Source: Spirochaetales bacterium (lineage in GTDB: Bacteria; Spirochaetota; Spirochaetia; SZUA-6; JAFGRV01). From it: DNA of 42,940 nucleotides. Position 1 is the first letter of the stretch; each line of letters starts with the position of its first letter. Position numbers and translations under genes: made by a program. Shown in pieces: positions 30,952 to 39,624 of the stretch. The notes beneath the pieces are model-generated. The model made no database searches. It was not told where the DNA came from and saw nothing but the letters and a program-made list of their open reading frames with translations. The stretch is taken from NCBI GenBank assembly GCA_016930085.1, contig JAFGHO010000098.1, positions 1 through 42,940 on the forward strand, read 5' to 3'.

Positions 30952-32853
30952 TCAAGAAAACAGTGATTGAATCTCTTTTTCATACCTTTCGACAATGACG
31001 TCCCTTTTCAGCTTGAGGGTGTGGGTTACTTCCGTGCCCGTTTCGAACGGGGTTTTAAGCAGTAAAATTCTGAATACCTGCTCGAATACCTTGAATCCCT
31101 TTTTTATGTTCACCCGTTCGTTTATTTCATTCTTTATGAGGCCGATAACGGCTTTGTCCTCAAGGAGTTCTTGTTCCTGCGAATAATAAATACCATGGGT
31201 TTCCGCATACCGCGAAAGAGATTCGATATTGGGAACGACAAGTGCCCCGAGGTATTTCTGGTCCTGGCCGACGATCATCACCTGATCGATATATTCCGAC
31301 TGCAGAATGACATCCTCGATCGGGCCGGGTTCGATATTTTCTCCTCCGCGCAGAACGATCGTTTCCTTGACCCTTCCCATGATTCGCAGTTCGCCCTTAT
31401 AGGTTTGCATGGCAAGGTCGCCCGTGTTGAGCCATCCGTCCGGGGAAAGTACCTTCTCCGTTTCTTCCGGCCGTTTATAATACCCTTTCATGACATTCGG
31501 CCCCCTGACAAAGAGGATTCCCTTCTTTCCCGGCCCGAGTTTTTTCCCTTCGGGATCCCTGATTTCGGCTTCCACCTGCGGAAGGGGCGGACCGATGGTA
31601 TTCGGAACGGGGGCCTTGTCTTTTCGAACCGAGACGATCGGCGCCGCTTCGGTAAGGCCGTACCCCTCGAGGAGCAGGATGCCGGTTGCCGCGAAAAATT
31701 TATCCACATACGGGGGGAGGGCGCCCGCCCCGGAGATTCCGAACTTGAACCTGCCCCCCAGCTTTTTCTTTATCTTGCCGAAAACAAGAAGATCTCCCAG
31801 CAATTTCAACGGGGTGATGAGGATAAGCGGAATAATTCCGATCAGGATATCGAACAACAGGATGCGCCGTTTGAACCCGGGAAGCAATCCCCTTGTCATC
31901 GTGAGAAAGTATGAATGGGCGGTTCCCACCTTCACAAAAAAATCGAAGAGAACCTTCTTTATTCCCCCTTCTTCCCGTATTTTCTTATAAATGCCCGACC
32001 GGACCGATTCCCATATTCTGGGGACGGAGGGGAAAATGGTGGGGCGTATCGCTTCCATGTCTTCGAGAATGACCTTTCCGATCAGTTTTGAATAAGCGAG
32101 CGAACACCCGGTGAAAAGCGCCACGTACTCGGCGGAACGTTCAAAGGCATGCCATACGGGGAGGACAGACAGGAAAATATCGCCCGCCACAACGTCGAGA
32201 TGTTCCAGGGGCGCACTCAACTGATGGAGAAAATTATTATGGGTAAGCATCACGCCTTTCGGTTCTCCGGTCGTCCCCGACGTATAGATGATTGTCGCCA
32301 GGTCTTCGCCTTTGCCTTTTGCGATCTCCCTGTCGAATGCCCCGGCGTCCCGTTTCAGTCGTCCCTCTCCCATTGCGCAAATTTCATTAAAGGTGTACAC
32401 CGTTATCCCTTCTTCGACATTTCCGGTTTTCGTAAACCCTTCATCCATAACGATAAGGCGGGTTAATTGCGGCAGTTTACGTCTTATGGAAAGCACTTTT
32501 TCGAATTGCTCGTTATCCTCGACCAGACAGGCGGGACAATCGGCGTGAGAGAGAATATAGAGAATCTCCTCCGCCATCGAGTCCGATCCACGGGGAATAT
32601 CGAGCGCCCCGATTCCGAGGATTCCAAAGCCGGCGATGATCCATTCCTTCCGGTTATTTGAAATGATGCCGATATGGTCGCCGCGCTTTATACCGATATC
32701 AAGCAGACCGAGTCCGAAACAACTCGAACGGGTAAAAAGGGACGTGAATGAAATCGCTTGAAATTTCCCTTCTTTGTCTTTCGCGTATAACGCGGGCCGT
32801 TCGGAATAACGGTTCGCCCGTTCCTTGAAAAGCGTGAGAAGTGTTTTTTCCAT
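30952..32853 (-). CDS. fadD: Long-chain acyl-CoA synthetase (AMP-forming)
   Basis: The enzyme activates fatty acids with ATP to acyl-AMP and then acyl-CoA. The 633-residue protein has the AMP-binding signature YTSGTTGEPKGVMLTHNN, then EGYGLTEAAP, and GWLNTGDLA. GRVKETIVLRGGENIEP carries the hinge and catalytic region. Its length and the membrane-like stretch in the middle (ILIGIIPLILITPLKLLG) fit the larger bacterial long-chain ligases close to plant/cyanobacterial LACS, rather than short FadD. AGGAAG lies nine bases before the ATG. It stands alone with its own promoter and a terminator. It would supply acyl-CoA for beta-oxidation or lipid repair. Confidence 0.92.
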   Translation of the reverse strand: MEKTLLTLFKERANRYSERPALYAKDKEGKFQAISFTSLFTRSSCFGLGLLDIGIKRGDHIGIISNNRKEWIIAGFGILGIGALDIPRGSDSMAEEILYILSHADCPACLVEDNEQFEKVLSIRRKLPQLTRLIVMDEGFTKTGNVEEGITVYTFNEICAMGEGRLKRDAGAFDREIAKGKGEDLATIIYTSGTTGEPKGVMLTHNNFLHQLSAPLEHLDVVAGDIFLSVLPVWHAFERSAEYVALFTGCSLAYSKLIGKVILEDMEAIRPTIFPSVPRIWESVRSGIYKKIREEGGIKKVLFDFFVKVGTAHSYFLTMTRGLLPGFKRRILLFDILIGIIPLILITPLKLLGDLLVFGKIKKKLGGRFKFGISGAGALPPYVDKFFAATGILLLEGYGLTEAAPIVSVRKDKAPVPNTIGPPLPQVEAEIRDPEGKKLGPGKKGILFVRGPNVMKGYYKRPEETEKVLSPDGWLNTGDLAMQTYKGELRIMGRVKETIVLRGGENIEPGPIEDVILQSEYIDQVMIVGQDQKYLGALVVPNIESLSRYAETHGIYYSQEQELLEDKAVIGLIKNEINERVNIKKGFKVFEQVFRILLLKTPFETGTEVTHTLKLKRDVIVERYEKEIQSLFS

Positions 32854-32977
32854 AGCCTATCTTCCTTTTCGTTTATAATTATTTTCGTATTCATTTGCTT
32901 TTCGAATGAGAGACCGCCTGAATTTCAACGTCGCTTTTTAATTTTCCTTCATACGTACGATTAATTACTTATCTTAC

Positions 32978-33007
32978 ATCATACTACGTCATAAGCCGGG
33001 TTGTCAA
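32978..33007 (-). promoter_or_regulatory. Promoter of the acyl-CoA ligase gene
   Basis: On the minus strand TTGACA (33007-33002) and TATGAT (32983-32978) are 18 bases apart. The leader to the ATG at 32853 is about 120 bases, and I see no riboswitch in it. Confidence 0.6.
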
Positions 33008-33032
33008 TGAAAAGCTGCAACAATACACTGTC

Positions 33033-33061
33033 TTGACCGAACGGGAAATATCTGTCATGTT
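33033..33061 (+). promoter_or_regulatory. Possible promoter of the 33068 gene, giving a leaderless mRNA
   Basis: TTGACC (33033-33038) and CATGTT (33056-33061) are 17 bases apart, and the ATG follows six bases after the -10 box. The -10 match is weak, but the position matches three other genes here. Confidence 0.35.
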
Positions 33062-33067
33062 GTTTCT

Positions 33068-33577
33068 ATGGAAACATCCGATAATTCTCAAAATCAGCAA
33101 TACAGGACATATCAAAACAGTGAAGATTCTTTTTCAGTCGACCTGCCGGTAAAAAGCGGTGAAATGGAACAACAAACCCGGGAAATCCAGACGGACAGCG
33201 GGGCTAGAAAAATGCGGGGCTATATCGCTTCACTCAAAGACAAGGCATTCATCATCGGTGTGATCGAACTGGGTATGGTCCTTGATAACGAGCAGAAGTC
33301 GGCTCTTGTTCACGAGTCGAGGGAAGACCTTGCGGCAAACGGCGAGGTTCTTTTCAAAGGCGAGACAGAGATCGACGGTTTCGCCGCACTCACACTCCGG
33401 CTTTGTCAGGATTACGAAGGTATGAAAAGTTATGTCGATGTACTTTTTACCGTAATTGCGGACAGGCTTTTTCAGCTCGAAGTGGTTGCCACTTCCGTTA
33501 AAAAACTCGAAGAAGAAGATACCACTCGATTTTTCCAATCATTTTCGTATACGGTACCGGGCCCGGGGACCGAATGA
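33068..33577 (+). CDS. Unrecognised cytoplasmic protein, 169 residues
   Basis: No family is recognised with confidence. The protein starts with a polar, Gln/Asn-rich stretch (residues 1-20). It then shows SVDLPVKSGEMEQQTREIQT, a pattern of short strands, and near the end YVDVLFTVIADRLFQLEVVA and SVKKLEEEDTTRFFQSF. This order (short motif, antiparallel strands, terminal FFQSFSY) resembles the PsbP/DUF1795-like fold seen in many small bacterial proteins. There is no signal peptide and no ribosome site before the ATG. It is convergent with the HU fusion gene. TACATGC-ggcaa-GCATGTA (33601-33619) between the two could be a weak end structure. Confidence 0.6.
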   Translation: METSDNSQNQQYRTYQNSEDSFSVDLPVKSGEMEQQTREIQTDSGARKMRGYIASLKDKAFIIGVIELGMVLDNEQKSALVHESREDLAANGEVLFKGETEIDGFAALTLRLCQDYEGMKSYVDVLFTVIADRLFQLEVVATSVKKLEEEDTTRFFQSFSYTVPGPGTE

Positions 33578-33647
33578 AGAGGGGCTGAGCCCGGATTCCT
33601 TACATGCGGCAAGCATGTAGATGCGATTCGACAAAATCTACACATTT

Positions 33648-34517
33648 TCATGGAAGGTCGGGAACATGAATCGTTATTTCCGAAACCCTTTCCCTCAATC
33701 CCTTGCCGAATGACATTTTCGGTACATACATTTCCGGTTTGGCCGGAATCGTTATTTTCTTGCCGGTATGCGGATTCATTCCCACCCGGGCTTTTTGCGC
33801 GGCCCGTTTTCTGATCGAGAGTTTTCCGATACGTCCGAGGGGAATACGCTCACCGATCAGCATGCCGGATTCAAGAATATAGAGATAATCCTCGATAATC
33901 TGTGCCGCCTGTTTCTGAGTGATATTGCTTTTGGATGCCAGGTATCTGATAATGGATTTCATGGTGAAGTGGCGGGGGGCGCCGGCCTCCGGTGCCATCA
34001 CCTTTCTGTTTGCCTTTGTAAAGCGGGAAGTGAGAAATATCGTCGCTTCCCTCACCCTTTTTTCCTGTTCTTCTATCGGCAGGGGTTCCCTGCATATCGC
34101 GATACGGAACAATGCCGATGTTTTTTTTATCGGACCGCCGGTAAATGAGATTTCCTCATCCACTCTGATATTATCGGAAAGCTCCGTTACGGGGACCGCG
34201 ACGACATCGGGAACGTCGCTTCGCAGCTTGATGCTCGCGTACTCGACCCAGCGGCCCTTTCCGGTATTTCCGCCGAGGGTGATAAGACTCCCCGAGTATG
34301 TGTAGAGGAGTGCGGCGTGTTCATCATCCCTGTCGAGCGAGTCCGCCGCGATCATATCGAGGGATTTGATCTGGTCCTCGAACATCTTCTTCTTTTCAAT
34401 CCAGTTGAGCGCTATTTTCTCATAGGATTCATCCGTGTCGGGGAGACCGGAAGAGGCGGTCACGCTTCGAAGATGGGTCTGTATATTTCCTGGCAGATTT
34501 TTTACTCGTTCATCCAT
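33648..34517 (-). CDS. HU/IHF-type DNA-binding domain fused to an unknown N-terminal domain
   Basis: Residues 185-280 form an HU/IHF-like domain. It begins with FTMKSIIRYLASKSNITQKQ and AAQIIEDYLYILESGMLIGE, followed by IPLGRIGKLSIRKR, the DNA arm with ARVGMNPHTGKKITI, and PKMSFGKGLRERV. The Arg and Asn-Pro residues of the arm tip are kept. The first 180 residues have no family I recognise; they are acidic, helical at both ends, and contain DDEHAALLYTYSGSLITLGG. HU proteins normally have only about 90 residues, so this is a fusion. It follows an FHA-domain gene by 54 bases on the same strand. The extra domain may bind a phosphoprotein or another regulator. DNA binding is likely; its target is unknown. 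Confidence 0.75.
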   Translation of the reverse strand: MDERVKNLPGNIQTHLRSVTASSGLPDTDESYEKIALNWIEKKKMFEDQIKSLDMIAADSLDRDDEHAALLYTYSGSLITLGGNTGKGRWVEYASIKLRSDVPDVVAVPVTELSDNIRVDEEISFTGGPIKKTSALFRIAICREPLPIEEQEKRVREATIFLTSRFTKANRKVMAPEAGAPRHFTMKSIIRYLASKSNITQKQAAQIIEDYLYILESGMLIGERIPLGRIGKLSIRKRAAQKARVGMNPHTGKKITIPAKPEMYVPKMSFGKGLRERVSEITIHVPDLP

Positions 34518-34571
34518 AACATTGTTCCTTTCTCTTTCTCCGTGACGGTGATCGTCTTACGGAATCCCGCT

Positions 34572-34910
34572 TTATTCAAACGTAAAATCCGTACGACCGA
34601 TCTGGATGACGTCACACTTTTTTAATTTGATATACTTGTCCTTTGGAACGTCGACTCCGTTCACTTTTGTTCCGTTTGTGCTCTTAAGGTCTTTAATAAA
34701 ATAAGCGTTTTTTATTTTTTGTATAACCGCGTGAAAACGCGACACCATGTTGTCTTCGACAACGATACAGTTCGACCGGTCCCTGCCGATGGTAATTTCC
34801 GTAACGATCGGGATGACGTTGCCCTTGAATAACAGGCATCTTTTTTCAAGTTTTCGCAATTTATTAAGCCTTTTCCCGATATTACTTTCAGCATGAAGTG
34901 TTTCGTCCAT
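34572..34910 (-). CDS. FHA-domain protein
   Basis: The 112-residue protein is a nearly isolated forkhead-associated domain. It shows EITIGRDRSNCIVVEDNMVS with the Arg of the GR motif, SRFHAVIQKI with the Ser and His that bind phosphothreonine, and LKSTNGTKVNG. FHA domains recognise phosphothreonine on partner proteins, implying a Ser/Thr kinase, but none is in the window. AGGAGG fits the second of two adjacent ATGs (34910) better. It lies between the FHA-GGDEF and the HU-fusion genes on the same strand, so the three may form a signalling unit. Confidence 0.9.
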   Translation of the reverse strand: MDETLHAESNIGKRLNKLRKLEKRCLLFKGNVIPIVTEITIGRDRSNCIVVEDNMVSRFHAVIQKIKNAYFIKDLKSTNGTKVNGVDVPKDKYIKLKKCDVIQIGRTDFTFE

Positions 34911-35004
34911 CATGCATCCTCCTCATTCTCATCATATACTGTATTGATATGTAAATCAATTATTAAAATTCCGCCGGTGTTTGTTTTTCATACGCGTGAA
35001 TCGC

Positions 35005-35952
35005 CTAATCCGAAATATCGATCGCCACCCTGTTTCTTCCCGCGTTTTTCGCGCAATACATTGCATGATCCGCCGCCTGGACGAGTTTCATCGGGGTATT
35101 GTTCTTGTTATTAATACTCGCAACGCCGAGGCTGATCGTGATCGGGATCCCGCATTTTTTCTTTACCTGATTTTCCACATTCTCCTTCAGTTTTTCAGCC
35201 ACCTGTTTTGCCGTTTCAAGCGATGTTTCGGGAAGAATGATACAGAACTCCTCTCCCCCGTACCGTGCCGCAACGTCATTGTGTCTCAATGTTTTTTTGA
35301 TAATCTCTGCGACCGACTGTAAAACGAGATCGCCCTTTTGATGGCCGTGGCGGTCGTTGATCCGTTTGAAGTGGTCGAGATCGGCAAGAATGACTGAAAG
35401 ATGGCGGTTGTATCGTTTTGCCCGTTCGACTTCGTCGAAAATTTTTTCATCGAGGAACCGTCTGTTGTAGAGGCCCGTAAGGGGGTCCCTGTAGGCGAGA
35501 TTGGTGAGTTTTATCTTTTTTTTATCGATATAATATTTGAGACCGAGCACTTTTTCCTTGAGTTGCGGCTCATTAATTTCTTCAACGATCTGGGCAACCT
35601 TGCTTTCGAGAATCATGGTATCTCCCGGCGTCAACACATATTCTTCTTCCTTTTTATGTATCCGGTCGATGCACCGGAAAAGCAGATTGAAAATACCGGC
35701 TTTGATCTTGTCATGATCCTGCAGCCGGATAGTATCGATTTTTTTACTGTTCACTTCGGTTCCGTTCGTGCTATCGCAATCGCGGAGTGAAAACTCCTCG
35801 CCCGTCCATTCAATAATGCAATGATGCCGTGAAACCGATGTATGGGGGAGGTATATGTCCATATCGACATTTCTTCCGATCGTATACGACCGGTTTTTTT
35901 CAAGTTTCATTTTTTTATCGAGATAGATTAGATAATACTGTTTTTCTTTCAC
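35005..35952 (-). CDS. Diguanylate cyclase with N-terminal FHA domain
   Basis: Residues 1-95 are an FHA domain: RSYTIGRNVDMDIYLPHTSV, SRHHCIIEW, DSTNGTEVN. A helical linker (about 100-145) joins it to a GGDEF domain. That domain contains NRRFLDEKIFDEVERAKRYN, DLDHFKRINDRHGHQKGD, and the active-site loop YGGEEF. The RHND, five residues before GGEEF, is the RxxD inhibitory site for product feedback. The protein should make cyclic di-GMP, switched by binding of a phosphothreonine partner. A cyclic-di-GMP reader or phosphodiesterase is not in the window. It follows the HAD gene by 66 bases on the same strand. Confidence 0.93.
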   Translation of the reverse strand: MKEKQYYLIYLDKKMKLEKNRSYTIGRNVDMDIYLPHTSVSRHHCIIEWTGEEFSLRDCDSTNGTEVNSKKIDTIRLQDHDKIKAGIFNLLFRCIDRIHKKEEEYVLTPGDTMILESKVAQIVEEINEPQLKEKVLGLKYYIDKKKIKLTNLAYRDPLTGLYNRRFLDEKIFDEVERAKRYNRHLSVILADLDHFKRINDRHGHQKGDLVLQSVAEIIKKTLRHNDVAARYGGEEFCIILPETSLETAKQVAEKLKENVENQVKKKCGIPITISLGVASINNKNNTPMKLVQAADHAMYCAKNAGRNRVAIDISD

Positions 35953-36018
35953 TTCAACCCTACCCCCGGCTCAGGATGATCAGTATGTCTTTCATTATGT
36001 ATTGTTTTGTTGTATTGT

Positions 36019-36909
36019 TCAAACGCTTTTGTTTCCGCCGGAAAGCCACTTCGAGACGGCATCGGAAAAACCGCATTCATTATGCGACAAAACCTGCGGG
36101 AATTGACGTTTCAATTCGTCCGCGGCATTACCGACAACAAAAGATCTTCCCGCCCAGGCGAGAAGATCCGTATCGTTATAATCATTGCCCAGCGCACAGA
36201 CGTTTTCGCGCTTAATGCCCGTTTTCAGGCACAGCCATTGGGCGGTCTTGCCCTTTGAAACATGACCGGGAAAGACCTCAATCCAGCAAGAAGCCCCGTC
36301 AAGCGGGGATGTGGTCCGGATTACCGTGAAATCGGGGAGACGGGCTTTAACATTCATGTAAATGCGGCGGCATGTTTCATTATCGGGGGTGGGGATAATC
36401 GCAAGAAGCTGGGCGGCCCGGCAGCTCGCGATATTGCCGGGATCGCCGGCTTCGGCGAATTCACGGTAATTCGAGATTCTCCTATTAAAATCCGGGTTGT
36501 CATTCGTCATCCCGTAATAGGTAAAAAAATGATTCTCCGGTATCGGATGATGAATAAAGAAATCAAGGTTCAGGGAGGTGAATGTCGATGCCGCCTTCTC
36601 GACCTCGTCCTTATCAAACGATATTTTTCTGATGATTGCGTTATCGCCTAAATGCCAGACACCGGCGCCTGATGAAAAAATCACATAATCGACGGGAAAC
36701 GGCGGCTTGATAACCTTGCACAGCGAATAGAAGTTGCGTCCGGTCGCGATGACACGGATAATCCCGCGTTTTTCAAGGACCGTCAGCGTTTCGTAATCAT
36801 CGGGTGCACATTTTCTTTCTTTATTCAGTAATGTGCCGTCAAGATCGGTAATTATCATGGCCAACGGGGCGTCGGCGGGATAGGGGGGGAGCCGGTTTAT
36901 CGTTTCCAT
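36019..36909 (-). CDS. HAD superfamily phosphatase, Cof type
   Basis: The 296-residue protein has HAD motif I MIITDLDGTLLNKERK, a motif II-type Thr in IRVIATGRN, motif III Lys in HVSKGKTAQWL, and motif IV LGNDYNDTDLLAWAG. A Cof-type (IIB) cap lies between them. Members dephosphorylate sugar phosphates, flavin mononucleotide or pyridoxal phosphate with low specificity, so the substrate cannot be given. The start at 36909 adds a short Pro-rich lead before the first strand (ATG 36858 would begin right at MIITDLDGT). It is 12 bases after the DUF402-like gene, so the two are an operon. A G7 run lies in its first codons. Confidence 0.93.
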   Translation of the reverse strand: METINRLPPYPADAPLAMIITDLDGTLLNKERKCAPDDYETLTVLEKRGIIRVIATGRNFYSLCKVIKPPFPVDYVIFSSGAGVWHLGDNAIIRKISFDKDEVEKAASTFTSLNLDFFIHHPIPENHFFTYYGMTNDNPDFNRRISNYREFAEAGDPGNIASCRAAQLLAIIPTPDNETCRRIYMNVKARLPDFTVIRTTSPLDGASCWIEVFPGHVSKGKTAQWLCLKTGIKRENVCALGNDYNDTDLLAWAGRSFVVGNAADELKRQFPQVLSHNECGFSDAVSKWLSGGNKSV

Positions 36910-36921
36910 GGCAGACCCGAA

Positions 36922-37518
36922 TTATCCTTTTCCGAAAATGTATTTTTGCCGCCGGTCCTTTTTGAGAACGGCGACATCATTCAGCGGCAGGTGATAAAAT
37001 TTATGCGATTCCGGACCTTTGGCATGTCCGTTAAAAGGAACAATGGCATTACAATAGCTGGTTATTCCTTCATTATTAATGATTGAGGTCATCTCCGAAA
37101 GCCCTTTCAGGGCCCCCTCTTTTTCATCTTCGGTTATCCAGTGCCTTGTAAGCGCACGTAAAAAGTCATCTTCATCCTTGATCAGATGGGTTTTGCCGTC
37201 CGAGCCGACCAGAATATCATATGCCAAATCGATATTGTAGAATTTATTTTTAACCTTGAAGACGGGGGTGCTTATATCACAGACGAAACAGAAATCGATC
37301 GGTCCCGGAAGGGTTCTGAGTGATCCGTGGCTTGAAAGAAAACAGTGGATATCGAACCATTTGTCGTAAAAAACAAAATGTCTGAGAACAAGGGAGTAAC
37401 AGGCGAAATCATAGACAAGAACAGTTTCATCCGAATAGCGTATCGATTCTTCACCGAATTCGGAAACACGAACCCGGGCGGGAAAGTGAAGTTTGTATAA
37501 AAAGTATCTGGTATTCAT
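36922..37518 (-). CDS. DUF402-like protein
   Basis: The 198-residue protein has the pattern of the DUF402 (FomD/YgaC-like) family: the strand KWFDIHCFLSSHGSL, then NKFYNIDLAYDILVGSDGKT, then HLIKDEDDFLRAL. These carry the conserved Asp residues that bind metal in nucleoside-diphosphatase-like members. The N-terminal barrel part is compatible but less clear, and the last 60 residues (KFYHLPLNDVAVLKKDRRQK) are extra. Family members hydrolyse nucleotide-linked substrates. Here the match is by motif only, so the function is unproven. AAGAAGGG lies before the ATG. The HAD phosphatase follows directly. Confidence 0.55.
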   Translation of the reverse strand: MNTRYFLYKLHFPARVRVSEFGEESIRYSDETVLVYDFACYSLVLRHFVFYDKWFDIHCFLSSHGSLRTLPGPIDFCFVCDISTPVFKVKNKFYNIDLAYDILVGSDGKTHLIKDEDDFLRALTRHWITEDEKEGALKGLSEMTSIINNEGITSYCNAIVPFNGHAKGPESHKFYHLPLNDVAVLKKDRRQKYIFGKG

Positions 37519-37659
37519 GATTACCCTTCTTTAAATATACCAAAATATTCGTGTCGTGTGAATTAAGCCGGGTTTTTTTAGATGAATGGTCCACTTTTTA
37601 AAAAATAATTGAAAAGGAGACTTGCAGATATTTATAATTTGTCTTATCATATACGTGAT

Positions 37660-37977
37660 ATGGCGGACGCAATTCCCGTGCGGATGGATAAAAATGGTAA
37701 TGAAGTCACATTTGTCATCAATGGTGCCATTGACATTTATAACGAAAAAAGTATCAAGAATGAAATACTCGCATCCCTCACCGATGACGTAAAATCGGTT
37801 GTTTTGGATATGTCGGAAGCCAAAACCATCGATTCCTCCGGAATCTGCATGCTTATTATCTTGAAAAACCAGTTGAAAAAGACGGGAAGATCCTTAACGC
37901 TCAAATCGATAAAGGAAACAATCGGGAAGGTTTTTCAGGATACACTCTTTGAGAAGCTGTTCAAAGTCGTCGATTAA
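37660..37977 (+). CDS. STAS-domain anti-anti-sigma factor
   Basis: The 105-residue protein is a single STAS domain: GNEVTFVINGAIDIYNEKSI, SVVLDMSEAKTIDSSGICML and IILKNQLKKTGRSLTLKSIK. The Ser pair in IDSSG is the phosphorylation site of SpoIIAA/RsbV proteins. In partner switching, the unphosphorylated form captures the anti-sigma kinase and releases the sigma factor. An RsbU-type phosphatase that could activate it is encoded about 1.6 kb away, but no anti-sigma kinase gene is nearby. The start is uncertain. The ATG at 37660 has no ribosome site (TTGCAG and TATCAT lie 17 bases apart just upstream), while AAGGAG at 37613-37618 has no standard start behind it in frame. A TTG at 37609 would precede that site. 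Confidence 0.87.
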   Translation: MADAIPVRMDKNGNEVTFVINGAIDIYNEKSIKNEILASLTDDVKSVVLDMSEAKTIDSSGICMLIILKNQLKKTGRSLTLKSIKETIGKVFQDTLFEKLFKVVD

Positions 37978-37988
37978 CAGGGGACTTC

Positions 37989-39599
37989 TCATTCGCTTGA
38001 AAGAAGATTGCCGTCTGAGTCGTAGGCATAGACCTTTTCGGGATTGCCGTTTTCGTCAAACTCATAGATAAAATAGCCCGACAGGCTTCCTTTTTCATCG
38101 TATTGTTCCACCTTGTACGTCCTGCCTTCGGCATCTTTGTGTTTGATGCCGGTGATCGTCCCGCTTGCGTTGTAATACTCGATTCGTACGACATCGCCGT
38201 CTGCGTCCCTGACCGAACGGGTAAACGGCCTTTTTTCTTCCTCGGGGTTCATTGTCACACTCGGTTTTTTCGGTGTCGGTCCGGCCGTCGGTACCGGTGT
38301 TCTTACCTCTGTTTCCTTTTTCGAGATCTCCTCTTCCTTTTTTTCGATTTCAGTATCAATGATCTTGATCGAATCCTCGATAAACTGCCCGAAGGATTTT
38401 TCCTCCGCTTCAACATCGCTTTTCTCAAGATCCGGCTCCGGTGTCTGCTGTATACTCACAGCCGTGACAATCTCGGTCGCTTCCGGTAGGTCCGTTGTGC
38501 CGGTTTGCGTTTCCGATATTTCCTGCAGTTCATTTTCCGTATATTCCGAGATGCGCGCGGCCGTATCGAGGAGGTCGCCGAACGAGTCGTCCCCGATCAA
38601 CGCGTTGTTCTTGATCGACAATTCTCTCAGCTTTTCCGATTCTTCCTCCGATACCGATACCGCGAGGATTCTTCTGTTTGCCAGCTTGGCGGTTTCCGAT
38701 TCATGATTATCCTGGATGATCGATTGATATAATTTTACCGATTCCTCTTTCCTTCCCGATTCTTCATAACACCTGGCCTTGAGATATTCCACTTTTTCAG
38801 AACTCGTCTTGTCCTCTGTCGTTACCTTGTCGAGTATGTCGATTGCCTCTTCGAAAGCGATCAGTTTATACAGCTTTTCCGATTTCAGGAGAGGGCTTTC
38901 ATCGGATTCCTTGACGCGCTTTACCTCCGCCATTATCTCCTCCAAATACCGGAACAGCATTGCGGCGGTGATCGCCACAGCCTCATTCTCAAAATTCCTG
39001 ATTATCGTCAGGTATTTTTCTTTTGCCTCTTCGTATTCACCGAGAATGGAAAGACAATATCCCTGGTGAAGGAGGACGATATGAAGCTCACTTTCGTCGA
39101 TGTTCTGCCGCGCGAGTATCGCATCATACTTTTCCAGGGCTTTCCGGTAATATTTGCTGCGTTCATAGTAATATGCGATCGCCAGATCCATGTTTTCCAC
39201 GGGACCGGCGACATACTGAATCGGGGGTTTTTGTATGAACATCCTCAGAAAGTTGATGATATAGAGAATCGGCCCGGCTATTTCCCTGTAGCGTGAAAGC
39301 GTAAATCCTTCGGGTTCTTCCGATGCCGTAATAAGGTAGGCGATATTCATTTCTTCAATGCTCAACTCGTTTTCATCAATCCTGTTTTCGTAGAGTCCTC
39401 TATGGAGTTTAAACTTTGTCACCATGCCGAGTTCATCCATTTCCATGGTTTCCTTGTTGATTTCCCGTAAAAACACCCTGAGTTCATGCATTCTGATCGA
39501 GACAACGACCTCGTTGAGAACAAACATGCCCCCGATAATGACGATCGTCGAAAGGATGATGATAATAATAAATTTGTTGTTTTTAAAAAAAGCGATCAA
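37989..39599 (-). CDS. Membrane-anchored TPR protein with C-terminal YwqK-like repeats
   Basis: The N-terminus has one membrane span (residues 8-32) and the rest should lie outside the cytoplasm. Residues 130-300 carry TPR-type helical pairs (IAYYYERSKYYRKALEKYDA; LHQGYCLSILGEYEEAKEKY; EYLKARCYEESGRKEESVKL). A long acidic, Glu/Lys/Thr-rich linker with a Pro-rich part follows. The last 80 residues contain three repeats of the type DADGDVVRIEYYNASG, DEKGSLSGYFIYEFDENG and PEKVYAYDSDGNL, similar to the YwqK/MORN-like repeats of surface proteins. No enzyme motif is seen. It follows the RsbU phosphatase gene by 25 bases on the same strand, so the two should be made together. A role in envelope sensing is a guess. 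Confidence 0.75.
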   Translation of the reverse strand: MIAFFKNNKFIIIIILSTIVIIGGMFVLNEVVVSIRMHELRVFLREINKETMEMDELGMVTKFKLHRGLYENRIDENELSIEEMNIAYLITASEEPEGFTLSRYREIAGPILYIINFLRMFIQKPPIQYVAGPVENMDLAIAYYYERSKYYRKALEKYDAILARQNIDESELHIVLLHQGYCLSILGEYEEAKEKYLTIIRNFENEAVAITAAMLFRYLEEIMAEVKRVKESDESPLLKSEKLYKLIAFEEAIDILDKVTTEDKTSSEKVEYLKARCYEESGRKEESVKLYQSIIQDNHESETAKLANRRILAVSVSEEESEKLRELSIKNNALIGDDSFGDLLDTAARISEYTENELQEISETQTGTTDLPEATEIVTAVSIQQTPEPDLEKSDVEAEEKSFGQFIEDSIKIIDTEIEKKEEEISKKETEVRTPVPTAGPTPKKPSVTMNPEEEKRPFTRSVRDADGDVVRIEYYNASGTITGIKHKDAEGRTYKVEQYDEKGSLSGYFIYEFDENGNPEKVYAYDSDGNLLSSE

Positions 39600-39624
39600 T
39601 GTATATCGATACTCCCGGTTATCG

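Noticed and set aside
37609-37659. TTG start, or an ATT start at 37630 behind AAGGAG, for the STAS gene
   Set aside because: The TTG precedes the ribosome site, and an ATT start would need support. The ATG at 37660 gives the normal domain start, though this stays uncertain.
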